Shown: piece after piece, positions 25,416 to 34,638 of the stretch | Numbering within the stretch: the first letter of the stretch is position 1 | How the letters are laid out: every line of letters starts with the position of its first letter | Origin: Chthoniobacteraceae bacterium | Lineage (GTDB): Bacteria > Verrucomicrobiota > Verrucomicrobiia > Chthoniobacterales > Chthoniobacteraceae | Direction: 5' to 3' | Length of the DNA: 59,523 bases | Assembly: GCA_947479475.1 (NCBI GenBank) | Contig: CANJZW010000020.1 | Span: forward strand, 1 to 59,523 | Position numbers and translations under genes: made by a program | Notes under the pieces: generated by a model | What the model saw: the letters and a program-made list of their open reading frames with translations, nothing else | Told to the model about the DNA's origin: nothing | Database searches by the model: none

Positions 25416-26447
25416 TCACTGCTGTTGCTGCTGTTTCTGGAGATGGTATCCGAGAGGGTCAAACCCATGAAGGCGGTGCGCCTGCCGCAGGGCGTCCTCC
25501 GGGATAAGCACGTAGGCTTCAAAAACGGCCTGCCCGGTTTCGTTGAGTGCGACCTGCAACTCGTCAATATACTCGTGCAGACCGCGTTCCAATACGTCGG
25601 AAGGACCCGAAAAATTGAGCCTCGAGAGAAGCGCGCCCGCAAGTTTTTCACATCGGTTAGAATACATTCCAGTGGGTGTTCCGGAAATATTGTGGAGAAG
25701 TTCGTCTGCTGTGCGAACGCAGAACCTGATGGAGCGTGGAAACTCTGTGGAGAAGAGCAGGTGTTCGAGAACACGTTCCAAAGTGAATTCCGTGCCGTTG
25801 ACGCGCCGGTAGGAGGCTTGAGCGGAACACGCTCGCAAGATAGTGCCCCATTCAAGGGCCTCTAGGGCGGTGTCGGCAGGGGTCGCGGTGCTCTGCGTTT
25901 TGATATCGAGAAAACGGCTCGTTTTGTCGGCCCTCTCCAAAACACGCCCGAGTTGAAGAAAGTTCCAGCCCTCAGTACGGGAGAGGGTCGCGGAGGTAAT
26001 GCCGTCAAAGAGGAGAGAAGACTGGATGATTTTCTCGAAAAACACCTGAGGCGTGTTTTCTAGCAATTCCCGTCCCCTCGCCGAGTCAACCAGCAGGTAT
26101 AACTGGTTCAACTCCGCCCACATCTCGTCCGAGATTTGGTCCCTCACGGTGCGCGCATTTTCGCGGGCTTCACGAACGCAGGAGAGGATCGAATCCGGGT
26201 TGCGTTCGTCCAGTGTGAGAAAGTGCGAACTGTCTCCAGGCTGTGGGGCCGGATAGAGCAGGCGGAACGGGCCCTCCATCGCTGTTGCAGCGAGTACGGG
26301 GCTCCAATAGTCGTCGGACTTGGTGGCTCTGGGTCCCGACGAATCCAGCAGAAGTTCCACGCTCACTTGCATGAGACGGGCGATATTCTCCGCCCGCTCA
26401 ATGTAGCGCGACATCCAGTAAATATGATCTGCGACTCTTGAAAGCAT
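25416..26447 (-). CDS. alpha-E domain protein (DUF403)
   Basis: This 343-residue all-helical protein begins MLSRVADHIYWMSRYIERAE (1-20), the invariant opening of alpha-E proteins, with ENIARLMQV next. Repeated Arg/Glu-rich helices follow, including REARENARTVRDQIS and WNFLQLGRVLERADKTSRFLD. The family always travels with ATP-grasp and transglutaminase-like genes and is thought to act in the same peptide-modifying route; its biochemistry is unknown. ATG 26447 places this opening at residue 1, so the longer upstream frame was discarded. The C-terminus ends in a run of five Gln, encoded by CAG/CAA repeats. The ATP-grasp stop lies 20 nt upstream. Confidence 0.9.
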   Translation of the reverse strand: MLSRVADHIYWMSRYIERAENIARLMQVSVELLLDSSGPRATKSDDYWSPVLAATAMEGPFRLLYPAPQPGDSSHFLTLDERNPDSILSCVREARENARTVRDQISDEMWAELNQLYLLVDSARGRELLENTPQVFFEKIIQSSLLFDGITSATLSRTEGWNFLQLGRVLERADKTSRFLDIKTQSTATPADTALEALEWGTILRACSAQASYRRVNGTEFTLERVLEHLLFSTEFPRSIRFCVRTADELLHNISGTPTGMYSNRCEKLAGALLSRLNFSGPSDVLERGLHEYIDELQVALNETGQAVFEAYVLIPEDALRQAHRLHGFDPLGYHLQKQQQQQ

Positions 26448-26467
26448 AACGTGTGATCGGTTGAGGA

Positions 26468-27901
26468 CTATCTGGCTAGAACCCAGGTGTCTTTGCTGCC
26501 CCCGCCCTGCGAGGAGTTCACAACAAGAGAGCCACGCGTTAAAGCCACCCGTGTCAATCCCCCGGGGAGCACTTTGATGGTTTCTCCGCACAAAATAAAC
26601 GGCCTTAGATCGACATGCCGTCCTTCCAGCACACCGTCCACCAAGGTTGGATGCTGCGAAAAATAGACGACCGGCTGCGCGATATAATTGCGCGGTGTGG
26701 CGATGATTTTTAGGCGGAATTCCTCAACCTCCTCTTTGGTCGCCATCGGACCGATGAGCATGCCGTATCCACCGCTTTCATTGGCTGCTTTGACAACAAG
26801 CTCGGGAAGGTGCTCCAGGATGTAGTTCCGGTCCTCCTCCCGCCAGGCAAGATAGGTTGGCACCTGGTCGAGAATGGGATCTTGACCGAGGTAATATTTG
26901 ATCATCTCGGGGACGTAAGCGTAGGTGACCTTGTCGTCGGCGACTCCGGTGCCGATGGCATTAGCGAGAGCCACGTTGCCTCGGCGCACTGCGTCTACAA
27001 GACCAGGGACACCGAGCATGGAGTCCTTCCGAAATACTTTCGGATCCAGAAAATCATCATCAATCCTGCGGTAAATCACGTCCACCTGCTGCAGGCCCCG
27101 GGTGGTTCGCATGTACACAAATCCATCGAGCACAAGGAGATCGCGTCCCTCTACGATTTCGATTCCCATCTGGCGGGCAAGGAAGGAGTGTTCGAAATAC
27201 GCGCTGTTGTGAACCCCAGGCGTGAGTAATACGCAGTTTGGTTGAGCCGTCTGCCTTGGCGCGATGTACTGCAGAGTCGCAAGCAGATCGGCTGGATACG
27301 TGTCCACTGAGCGGACACCCGTGCTTCCGAATAGCTGCGGGAAGACGCGCTTCATCGCCATCCTGTTTTCCAAGACGTAGGACACGCCCGAAGGGCAGCG
27401 CCCGTTGTCTTCAAGCACCAGATAACGTCCATCTCGATCGCGAATCAGATCGGTGCCGCAGACATGGATGTAGGTGTCCCGTGGAACCTGTACACCAACG
27501 AATTCCGGCCGATAATGAGCAGCCCCAAGGATCACCTCTGCCGGGATGATTTTGTCCTTCAAAATCTTTTGCTCGTGATAAACGTCGTAAAGAAACAGGT
27601 TGAGCGCCGTGATCCGTTGAATGAGCCCCGCCTCCACCACCTCCCATTCCGAGCCTGGGATGAGTCGCGGCACCGGGTCAAAAGGGAATACACGTTCCGT
27701 CCCCCGCTCGTCGCCATAAACGGTGAATGTGACCCCTTGTTTGAGAAAAAGGAGCTCCAGGTTTTTCACCTTCTGTTCGAGCTCGTGGGGTTCCAGTGGA
27801 AATAGACGGTCTGCGACGGGTTGATAATACGGTCGGATCTGACCGTTGGCATCAATCAGTTCGTCGAAGAGATCAGCGGGGCGATAGGATTTAAGGAGCA
27901 C
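26468..27901 (-). CDS. circularly permuted ATP-grasp protein (DUF404/DUF407)
   Basis: This 477-residue protein belongs to the circularly permuted ATP-grasp type 2 group, predicted to use ATP to join a carboxylate to an amine. Recognisable segments include [17 protein letters not shown] (62-78), [29 protein letters not shown] with the acidic metal ligands, and [13 protein letters not shown]. The Gly-rich ATP loop is [11 protein letters not shown], and [12 protein letters not shown] lies at the C-terminus. Length is normal. It is the first gene of the operon and is followed by the alpha-E and transglutaminase genes. Together these form the minimal conserved set seen in many bacteria, and substrate and product remain unknown. 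Confidence 0.9.
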   Translation of the reverse strand: MLLKSYRPADLFDELIDANGQIRPYYQPVADRLFPLEPHELEQKVKNLELLFLKQGVTFTVYGDERGTERVFPFDPVPRLIPGSEWEVVEAGLIQRITALNLFLYDVYHEQKILKDKIIPAEVILGAAHYRPEFVGVQVPRDTYIHVCGTDLIRDRDGRYLVLEDNGRCPSGVSYVLENRMAMKRVFPQLFGSTGVRSVDTYPADLLATLQYIAPRQTAQPNCVLLTPGVHNSAYFEHSFLARQMGIEIVEGRDLLVLDGFVYMRTTRGLQQVDVIYRRIDDDFLDPKVFRKDSMLGVPGLVDAVRRGNVALANAIGTGVADDKVTYAYVPEMIKYYLGQDPILDQVPTYLAWREEDRNYILEHLPELVVKAANESGGYGMLIGPMATKEEVEEFRLKIIATPRNYIAQPVVYFSQHPTLVDGVLEGRHVDLRPFILCGETIKVLPGGLTRVALTRGSLVVNSSQGGGSKDTWVLAR

Positions 27902-28074
27902 CCTTCACTTAGTAGCAGGCCCCTTGCCAGTGACGCTAACACGCTCAAAAGAAACAGATTGCTGTTTTTGGCTCCATTAGAGGGGTGCGCAATCGTAGCC
28001 AGTTGTCTAAAAAGAGACACAACAGCCCTGCCGATTCGAACGCCATTTTGCAGGTTTGTTTTGGCGGTCGCTGC

Positions 28075-28103
28075 TTGCCCAATCCTGCCAATGAATTTAT
28101 AGG
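28075..28103 (+). promoter_or_regulatory. possible sigma70-type promoter
   Basis: TTGCCC (28075-28080) and TATAGG (28098-28103) each match four of six consensus bases and are separated by 17 nt. They lie 16 nt ahead of the ATG of the small ribbon-helix-helix fragment. Supported by spacing and by the terminator found downstream, but not tested. Confidence 0.3.
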
Positions 28104-28118
28104 GATTGTGTGGCAACC

Positions 28119-28241
28119 ATGACACACCGTACCACATTTGCCCTTGATGAAGCGACCATGACACGCATCAAGAACTTGGCAAAACCGGACGAAGCTCGGT
28201 TTGGAGGGTAAGAGTGTTGGACATCGGTGGTGCTGGTTAGG
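28119..28241 (+). pseudogene. ribbon-helix-helix antitoxin-like fragment
   Basis: This is a 40-codon frame. Its first 22 residues, MTHRTTFALDEATMTRIKNL plus Ala-Lys, look like the N-terminus of CopG/RHH antitoxins: a TTFALDE beta strand and the first helix. After residue 22 the similarity stops, and the rest (PDEARFW and onward) does not look like the usual second helix. It may be a broken antitoxin or, less likely, a tiny protein. No toxin frame follows. A promoter-like sequence lies upstream and a T-tailed hairpin downstream, so the short unit could still be transcribed. Confidence 0.45.
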
Positions 28242-28271
28242 CGTAGTAACGCAATCATAACCTACCGATTT

Positions 28272-28311
28272 GGGCATGGCATCGAAATCCGTGTGTCATG
28301 CCCTCTTTTTT
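28272..28311 (+). terminator. rho-independent terminator
   Basis: Arms GGGCATGGCA (28272-28281) and TGTCATGCCC (28294-28303) form a 10-bp stem with one G-U pair and a 12-nt loop. It is followed at once by TCTTTTTT (28304-28311). This is a normal terminator on the plus strand, 30 nt after the antitoxin-like fragment. Confidence 0.65.
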
Positions 28312-28618
28312 AGACGGTAAAGCACTGCCTATTAAATGGTTCACAAATCACGGACAGGCTCTAGGTTAATGCCACTTCTGAGCGCTTACGGCCCCCCCAC
28401 GCCATTGTCTCTCCGCCCAAAGCTGGCCCCGCGCAGGCGCAAATAGCCACCACAGCCTGACCTCTATGATGAAATCCCCCCAAAGACCGGCGATCTTCTT
28501 GAGATCAATTTTCTTTTTTTCCACTGGGTTAGACTCGCAGAATGATTTGGGTGAAATCAGGAACGATCACCCCAGTTCCCGAAACTTCAGGATGTCTGAG
28601 GCTTGGAGGTAATTTCGG

Positions 28619-31600
28619 TTAATCCAACACTGCGAATTCATTGGAAAGGAGCAGCACATGCGCGAGTTCCTCCCAAGCGCTCAAGGGGGCCGGCAACTTT
28701 GCCGGATCCATAAAGTCTCCCTTTGCATCCCAGCGCATCGCCATCCCAGACATGCCCGGCATTTCAGCGGTGGGCATAGTGATCGTGGGAGACCACCGGA
28801 ACGTGTCGTTTTTGGGATCCGCCCCGCAGATGGTCAGAAAGTCGAGCGTGTCGCCCTTTTTAACCTCCACGTCGTTTAGCGAGGTAAGCACGGCGTTGTG
28901 GGCGGCCGACCATTCCCCCAGTAAGCCCCCTCGACTGCTGACGACGCGCGACGTGACGCCATCGCCCTCCTTGGGTAAGTGCGCTAATTCTGCGTAGATG
29001 TTTACCTTCCCGTCTTTTGGAGCGATCCATCGGCGGATGATCGCCTTGCCTGCGGCGGGCTGTCCTCCGTCCTTGGTGAGTTCCATACCGCCATTGCCGA
29101 CCACTTTGTTTCCGGCGAATCTCAGCGCGTAAAAGTTCGTGACCTGCTGGCTTTTGGGGTCGAACTCACCCGTCCCATACGACCAATCGTTCACTTCCGG
29201 CATGACGACATCACTTTTTGGGTAAGCAGCAAGGAAGGCGGTGGCTCGAGCTAATTCGTTTTCAGCAGGATTGCGTTGAAAAATCCTCTGGTAGAGAGAG
29301 GTAAGAGACTTATGGGTGTCTGCGTTGTTTTGCGGCTGGGTGGCCTTGGCAATATCGCGTGCACGGTCCACCACAAAGCTGCTGTTTAGCAGAAAGAGCG
29401 CCTGCGGGGTCAGTGCCGTACGCGAGCGCTGGGGCGCCGACATGCTGGGGTCTGGGAAATCGAAGTTCCGAAAAAGGTTGGGAAGGGTCTTCCGATCCAC
29501 CGAGGCGTAAATAGTGCGGCGGTTAGACGAGCCCTTTACCAGATCGTCCGACTTCCCCCCAGCGCGCGGGTCGAGAGCGCCCGAGACACACAAAAGAGAG
29601 TCACGAAAACTTTCAAAGTCGAGCGGTTGAGTGCGGCGCGCTTCCTGCCAAAGGCGGCTGGAAAGCAGGAGGTGGTTGAGCTTTTTAAAGCTCCATCCAT
29701 TTTCCATGAACCAGACGGCCAAAGAGTCCAGCACCGCCTGGTTTGCTGGCATTTCCCCCCTGAACCCAAAGTCACTCGGGGTCTTTACAATGCCATCTCC
29801 AAAATGCCAGGCCCAAACCCGGTTTACAATCACTCGGGCAGTCAGCGGATTGTCCCGGCTCGCAAGCAACTGCGCGAGTTCTAGTCGGCCGCTTTTGTCC
29901 TTTGGAAATTCGGGGGTCCCGGAAGTCTTGAGCACTGTGAACCAGCCTCGAGGAGCAGCCGCTCCCAAGGTCTTTGGGTTGCCTCGGATGAACACTTTTG
30001 CATCGAAGGGCTTGTCTTCTTGAAGCGCCATCAGGCGGATCGGCGCTCCGGCGTGGGACCCCAGCTCGGTGAGCAGCTTGGTGGCGTTGCGTCGGAGCCC
30101 CTCCGCGACATCCCGGTTCGCGTAGAGCTTGCTGGAAATAAAATCTTTGCCGCTGAAAACCAAGGGAGACTTCTCGTCCAGCAGCGCCGTTTTGAGGGCT
30201 TCAACGTCCGCCTCGGGTAGCACAGTCTCTTTGTCGATTGCGTTTAAGCGGTCGATGCAGCGGGCGGTAAGATCGGCAATCGGAAGGCTGAGTTCGTCCA
30301 CCTTGGGGGCGCAGGCTTTCAAAAGGGCTGCCCTCCACTTCTCGCCCCAAGCTGCATCCAGTTCCACAGCCCAAAGATTGTTGTAAACATCGGCGATATC
30401 ACGAAGCGTTTTTGGCGTCGCCTTGTTAAACGCACGGGCTACAGGAGACAGCAGTTTTTTTTCAGTGTTCTTCGCATAGGCGGCGCACATGGCGGGTGCC
30501 TTCGCGGCGAAATCAGCCTCGGGCAATGCAGCAAGTTCGAGCCAAGGAGCGAAAACACCCGGATGCCCCTTGATCCAAGTGTCCCAGCTTTTGACCACTC
30601 TGTTGTGAACGGATCCGTTGAGCTTGCGCGGATCAAGAATGTCCGGCTGAACCTTTTTGTCAGCGTATATGTCCTTGTACGCTGAATCCTTGGCAGCGAG
30701 AAGGTAATCGCCCAGGCGAGAGCGGATGGCGGACATGCTCCGCTCCGCCTCAAAGGCATGAACGCGGATGTATTCCGAAACCGCCACTTGGTTGCGCTGC
30801 TCGAAGTCCTGTCGTTCGGGCGAGTCTGGCTGAGGCGCAAGCAAGGGATAGGACGAGGGTTCCGTACAGCTCTTGAGGACACCGTAAAGGGAGTAATAGT
30901 CGGTGGTTGGAATGGGCTCCAGCTTGTGATCGTGGCATCGGGCGCAACCGACGGTGAGCCCCAGCAGGCCGCGGGTAATCACATCAATGCGATCATCGTA
31001 AACGTTGTCGTCCACCTTCCGGTCCGTTCTGCGCCCCAGCGTCAGGAAGCCGAGTGCCGCCAGATTGCCGTTGTTGTCGGGTTTGGTTTCCGGGAGCAGA
31101 TCGGCGGCGATTTGCTCCATAACAAAACGGTCGTAGGGTTTGTCCTGGTTAAACGCTTTGACGACCCAGTCTCGGTAGGTAAACGCAAACGGGTAGGAAT
31201 CGTCCCCATTGAAAATGGCGCCCATGTTGTCTGCATAACGAGCGACATCCAGCCAGTGGCGCGCCCAGCGCTCGCCGTAATGCGGGGAGGAGAGCAACTC
31301 GTCCAGTAACGTTGAAAAGGCGTCGGAATGGTTTGCGTATTCCCGCACAAAAGCTTCGACACGCTCGGGGGCGGGAGGCAGTCCGGTAAGGGCGATTGAG
31401 GCGCGTCGGATCAGCACTCTCGGCTCCGCCAGGGTTCCCTTTCCTGGCTGTAGCGCGTCGATGAGGTTATTCCCTGCAGGGATTTGCGCGGCCTTGGGTG
31501 CTTGGAACGCCCAGTGGCTCTTGCCCTTCTCCAGCAGGGTATCGATGACCGCCTTTTTGACAGCGCCTGAGCGCGGATCAGGGGCGCCCATTTTGATCCA

Positions 31601-31948
31601 TGCCTCGAAGTTAGCTATCTGCTCCGCGGTGAGGGGGTCCGCCTTACCCTTGGGCGGCATGGCCGTTTCAGGGTCGGCGCGTTTGATGGCCTTGAAGAGA
31701 AGACTCTTGGCTGCGTCTCCCGCCACCAAAGCGGGGCCGGTGTCGCCCCCTTTGAGCACTGCGTCGCGGGAGTCCAGCAGGAGGCCACCCTTGTCCTTGC
31801 CAGCTTCGGTACTGTGGCAACCGTAGCAGCGCTCGGACAGCACGGGCCGGATTTTGTTTTCAAAAAACTCAGCCTGATCGGGCGGAAGTTCCGCGCAAAG
31901 CGCTACCGAAGCCGAGAGGAGCCACGTCGCGAGCGTCAATCGCTTCAT
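28619..31948 (-). CDS. DUF1549/DUF1553 protein with N-terminal cytochrome-c-type domain (PSD1)
   Basis: This 1,109-residue exported protein of the planctomycete PSD1/PSCyt type has a signal peptide (about 1-19, ending ALCA). A haem-binding CYGCH (41-45) follows, with KAIKRADPETAMPPKGK as the likely distal ligand region. DUF1549 (around 150-370) contains HWLDVARYADNMG. DUF1553 (around 680-900) contains NPLTARVIVNRVWAWHFGDG. About 200 residues at the C-terminus look like an added beta-rich module (NFYALRFAGNKVVGNGG onward). The ATG overlaps the TGA of the DUF1501 gene (ATGA). These pairs are abundant in PVC bacteria and are linked, without firm biochemistry, to breakdown of complex carbohydrates. 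Confidence 0.9.
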   Translation of the reverse strand: MKRLTLATWLLSASVALCAELPPDQAEFFENKIRPVLSERCYGCHSTEAGKDKGGLLLDSRDAVLKGGDTGPALVAGDAAKSLLFKAIKRADPETAMPPKGKADPLTAEQIANFEAWIKMGAPDPRSGAVKKAVIDTLLEKGKSHWAFQAPKAAQIPAGNNLIDALQPGKGTLAEPRVLIRRASIALTGLPPAPERVEAFVREYANHSDAFSTLLDELLSSPHYGERWARHWLDVARYADNMGAIFNGDDSYPFAFTYRDWVVKAFNQDKPYDRFVMEQIAADLLPETKPDNNGNLAALGFLTLGRRTDRKVDDNVYDDRIDVITRGLLGLTVGCARCHDHKLEPIPTTDYYSLYGVLKSCTEPSSYPLLAPQPDSPERQDFEQRNQVAVSEYIRVHAFEAERSMSAIRSRLGDYLLAAKDSAYKDIYADKKVQPDILDPRKLNGSVHNRVVKSWDTWIKGHPGVFAPWLELAALPEADFAAKAPAMCAAYAKNTEKKLLSPVARAFNKATPKTLRDIADVYNNLWAVELDAAWGEKWRAALLKACAPKVDELSLPIADLTARCIDRLNAIDKETVLPEADVEALKTALLDEKSPLVFSGKDFISSKLYANRDVAEGLRRNATKLLTELGSHAGAPIRLMALQEDKPFDAKVFIRGNPKTLGAAAPRGWFTVLKTSGTPEFPKDKSGRLELAQLLASRDNPLTARVIVNRVWAWHFGDGIVKTPSDFGFRGEMPANQAVLDSLAVWFMENGWSFKKLNHLLLSSRLWQEARRTQPLDFESFRDSLLCVSGALDPRAGGKSDDLVKGSSNRRTIYASVDRKTLPNLFRNFDFPDPSMSAPQRSRTALTPQALFLLNSSFVVDRARDIAKATQPQNNADTHKSLTSLYQRIFQRNPAENELARATAFLAAYPKSDVVMPEVNDWSYGTGEFDPKSQQVTNFYALRFAGNKVVGNGGMELTKDGGQPAAGKAIIRRWIAPKDGKVNIYAELAHLPKEGDGVTSRVVSSRGGLLGEWSAAHNAVLTSLNDVEVKKGDTLDFLTICGADPKNDTFRWSPTITMPTAEMPGMSGMAMRWDAKGDFMDPAKLPAPLSAWEELAHVLLLSNEFAVLD

Positions 31949-33387
31949 GCTAGGATAGAATGATTGACGTGGCCGTATACATCGGTCGGACGGTAGTCGC
32001 GGCCTGCATAGCGGTAGGTGAGCTTCTCGTGGTCAAATCCGAGCAGGTGCAGGAGAGTGGCGTGAAGGTCGTGCACATCCATGGCTCCTTCGGTTGCCAG
32101 TGCTCCGAAATCGTCGGTGGATCCATAGGTCAGGCCAGCCTTGGCGCCGCCCCCTGCCATCCAGACCGTGAAGCCGCCTGCATTGTGGTCCCGGCCGATG
32201 CTCTTTTTCTTGGCAACATCGTTGTTATCCGAAGTGGGGGTCCGGCCGAACTCCCCCGCCCAGAGGATGAGCGTATCCTTTAACATGTCGCGCTCTTTAA
32301 GATCGCGGAGCAGGGCAGCGAGGGGTTGGTCAGCCGCCAGACACAAGTCGCGGTGCTGCTCGTCGTTCTTGTCATGCGTGTCCCATCCATTGTGCCAGAC
32401 TTGGACAAAGCGGACTCCCCGCTCCACAAGCCTCCGGGCGAGGAGTAACTGGCGCCCCTGCTCGGTGTCGCCGTACATCTCCCGGGTGTGCATGGGTTCC
32501 CGAGTCAGGTCGAAGGCGTCTGTGGCTTCCACCTGCATTCGGAAGGCTGTTTCAAAAGAGAGAATGCGGCCTTCCAAGAAGGCGTCGCCCGGCCGCTCGC
32601 CGAGGTGCTCGTTGTTAATCTGGGCGAGAAAATCAAGCTGCCGGCGTTGTTCACGGATGGAAGTACTGCCGCTGCGGAGATGTTCGATGAGCTTGTTTAC
32701 ATCCGGATTGGTCGTCGCTATTGCGGTGCCACGCGTCCACGCAGGAAGGAAGGCGTTGCTCCAATGTTTGTCACCGCTGGAGGTGGTGCCGTTGGGCGAC
32801 AGCGCGACAAACGCAGGCAGGTTCTCGTTTTCAGTGCCAAGTCCGTACACCGCCCACGAGGGCAGGCTGGGGCGCACGTTCACCAACTCTCCGCAACTCA
32901 TCATCAACTGCGCCGGTTCATGAACGCTGCTTTTGGTGTGCATGGACCGGACAATGCACAAATCGTCAGCCATGACAGCGAGCTTTGGAAACAGTTCGCT
33001 GATTTCCGCCCCGCTCTGGCCGTGCTTTGCAAAATTGAATCCCGAACGCTGGAGCTTCCCACTCAGTCGTCCCATGCCCGAGGCCGCTTCGCCGGCGGCT
33101 TTCTGGTAATCCTTGAGCACCTCATCCACCTGTCGGTTGTGGTATTTCTCCAAGGCTGGTTTGGGATCAAAGGTGTCCACCTGAGAAGGGCCTCCCTGCG
33201 GGAAAATGTGAATCACTCTTTTTGCCTTCGCCGGAAAGTGCGGGGCGCGGGCGTGCAAAGGAGAGTCGGAAGCGAGAAGTCCACTCTGGTTTAGAAGAGG
33301 CACCAAACCAAGCGCTCCCATGCCAAGGCCAGTGCGGGAGAGGAAGTCGCGGCGCGAGCAGCACGCAGGAGAGTTACGGTAGTCCAT
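31945..33387 (-). CDS. DUF1501 protein with Tat signal (sulfatase/alkaline-phosphatase-like fold)
   Basis: This 480-residue exported protein has a Tat-type N-terminus with CCSRRDFLSRTG (9-20), carrying the twin Arg followed by a hydrophobic stretch. FPQGGPSQVDTFDPKP is the opening DUF1501 signature. LARRLVERGVRFVQVWHNGWDTHD and TLILWAGEFGRTP follow, and RDHNAGGFTVWMAGGG near the end is also typical. The fold is related to alkaline phosphatase and sulfatase enzymes, but the activity of DUF1501 is not established. ATG 33387 places the twin-Arg motif at the expected distance, so the longer upstream frame was rejected. It is cotranscribed with the DUF1549 gene and is probably its functional partner outside the cytoplasm. 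Confidence 0.9.
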   Translation of the reverse strand: MDYRNSPACCSRRDFLSRTGLGMGALGLVPLLNQSGLLASDSPLHARAPHFPAKAKRVIHIFPQGGPSQVDTFDPKPALEKYHNRQVDEVLKDYQKAAGEAASGMGRLSGKLQRSGFNFAKHGQSGAEISELFPKLAVMADDLCIVRSMHTKSSVHEPAQLMMSCGELVNVRPSLPSWAVYGLGTENENLPAFVALSPNGTTSSGDKHWSNAFLPAWTRGTAIATTNPDVNKLIEHLRSGSTSIREQRRQLDFLAQINNEHLGERPGDAFLEGRILSFETAFRMQVEATDAFDLTREPMHTREMYGDTEQGRQLLLARRLVERGVRFVQVWHNGWDTHDKNDEQHRDLCLAADQPLAALLRDLKERDMLKDTLILWAGEFGRTPTSDNNDVAKKKSIGRDHNAGGFTVWMAGGGAKAGLTYGSTDDFGALATEGAMDVHDLHATLLHLLGFDHEKLTYRYAGRDYRPTDVYGHVNHSILA

Positions 33388-33648
33388 GAGCGGTTTTGTT
33401 CGGAAGGAGTAGCCAACCATTTTTGAGCATGAACCGAAAGGCATTAAACTCCCGGAGAGGTCGAAAAAAACAAAATATAGAGTCGTCCCAGACTAACGGC
33501 ATTCCTTAATTTTTCTGGGTTTTTAGAAATCGAGTAAGTCTAGTACAACGAGTCGCATGTTTTTTCCGGCGATTGCATCACACTCAATCCACAAGACCAC
33601 CGCCTTCGCCTTCGCCTCACCGCCAACCTCGCAGCCGCAACCTTCTTC
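33388..33648. promoter_or_regulatory. divergent intergenic region (DUF1501 / lysR)
   Basis: This 261-nt AT-rich spacer lies between divergent genes, the usual place for LysR-type operators. TTCT (33513-33516) and AGAA (33525-33528) form a short dyad with 8 nt between the arms. CCCAGA (33487-33492) and TCTGGG (33514-33519) form another. These fit the loose T-N11-A idea of LysR boxes but are short enough to occur by chance. Confidence 0.3.
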
Positions 33649-34638
33649 ATGGCCTATTCCAACCCTCCACCGCAACGCCGCTATTTCAAGGAGCTTAGGT
33701 TCCGTCAATTCCGTGCCTTCAGGGAGGTTGCACGCACAATGAGTTTCGCTGCAGCAGCAGACGCGCTGCGGATTTCCCGGCCTTCGCTTTGGCAGCAGGT
33801 CCGGGCGCTCGAAGAGGAGCTGGGGGCTGCACTTTTGCGAACGGAGAATCAGCATCTGTCGCTAACCGAAGACGGTGCTTTGTTGCTCGAACTCATCAAG
33901 CCGTTAGTGGAGGAATTTGATTCCATTCGTACGCTGTTTGCAGACCGCCGAACCAACGTGGTGCGCAGGCTGCGCGTCGCGACCACCTCCAGTTTGCTTG
34001 CGAATGAGTTGCCGCAGCCGGTCCAATTGTACACACAGCAGCATCCCGCGGTTCGCTTCAGCTTCGTCGAACGGCCCTCAAAGGAGGCCTTTTCGCTTCT
34101 CGAATCCGGAGAGGCAGATTTAGCGGTTGTGGGCATGCTCGATACCACGCCCAGACCTGAGGGATTTATTTTTGATGAATGGTTGAGCTATCCATTCGTG
34201 GTGATTTGTCCCAGAGGGCATCCCCTAGAAAAAGCGAAAAGGATAGAAGTCCGGGACATCGTGGGGCACCCAATGTTGCTGCCCACGACGGCCACGAACG
34301 CACGGCAGCGCATAACAATAACCTTGGAGGAGGCTTCGTGTTTGGGGGCGCTCAATGCCGTGGTTGAGAGTTCTACGGCCCTGGTGCTTGCGCGTTATGT
34401 CGAGATGGGCCTTGGTGTTGCGATTTGTTCCATCAGTCCGCAGCTGGCCGATGAATTGCGCACGGGCGGGCACGGACATCCTCCTTTGGTTGTGCGCGAG
34501 GTCCGGTCTCTTTTGGGCGAGGAACCCATCGTCATCGCAAGACGCAAAGGCGGATATTTGTCCAGTCATGTGGACGGATTCAGGCAGCTGACCCTGTCGT
34601 CGCTACACTCCACTCAACGAAGCGGAACCATGGCCTGA
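33649..34638 (+). CDS. LysR-family transcriptional regulator
   Basis: This 329-residue LysR-type regulator has the N-terminal winged helix-turn-helix at about 17-75. It contains FRQFRAFREVARTMSFAAAA, DALRISRPSLWQQVRALEEE and LLRTENQHLSLTEDGALLL, so both DNA-contact and wing segments are present. The rest (about 95-310) is the two-lobed periplasmic-binding-like effector domain, with DLAVVGML and YPFVVICPRGHPL as typical strands. It is transcribed away from the DUF1501/DUF1549 pair and may control it, itself, or the DUF1080 and galactarate genes downstream. The inducer is not known. Confidence 0.9.
   Translation: MAYSNPPPQRRYFKELRFRQFRAFREVARTMSFAAAADALRISRPSLWQQVRALEEELGAALLRTENQHLSLTEDGALLLELIKPLVEEFDSIRTLFADRRTNVVRRLRVATTSSLLANELPQPVQLYTQQHPAVRFSFVERPSKEAFSLLESGEADLAVVGMLDTTPRPEGFIFDEWLSYPFVVICPRGHPLEKAKRIEVRDIVGHPMLLPTTATNARQRITITLEEASCLGALNAVVESSTALVLARYVEMGLGVAICSISPQLADELRTGGHGHPPLVVREVRSLLGEEPIVIARRKGGYLSSHVDGFRQLTLSSLHSTQRSGTMA

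Larger units (their letters stand above)
27902..28618. other. intergenic region with small plus-strand unit
   Basis: This 717-nt gap separates the start of the ATP-grasp gene from the end of the DUF1549 gene, both on the minus strand. It contains the promoter-like site, antitoxin fragment and terminator listed separately. Open frames on the minus strand across 27856-28277 overlap one another and show no known motif. From 28312 to 28618 I see no gene or clear signal. Confidence 0.5.

Noticed and set aside
27945-28277. 110-codon minus-strand frame with several Cys-x-x-Cys-like pairs
   Set aside because: Opposite the RHH fragment and terminator, overlaps another frame, and the Cys spacing fits no known fold.
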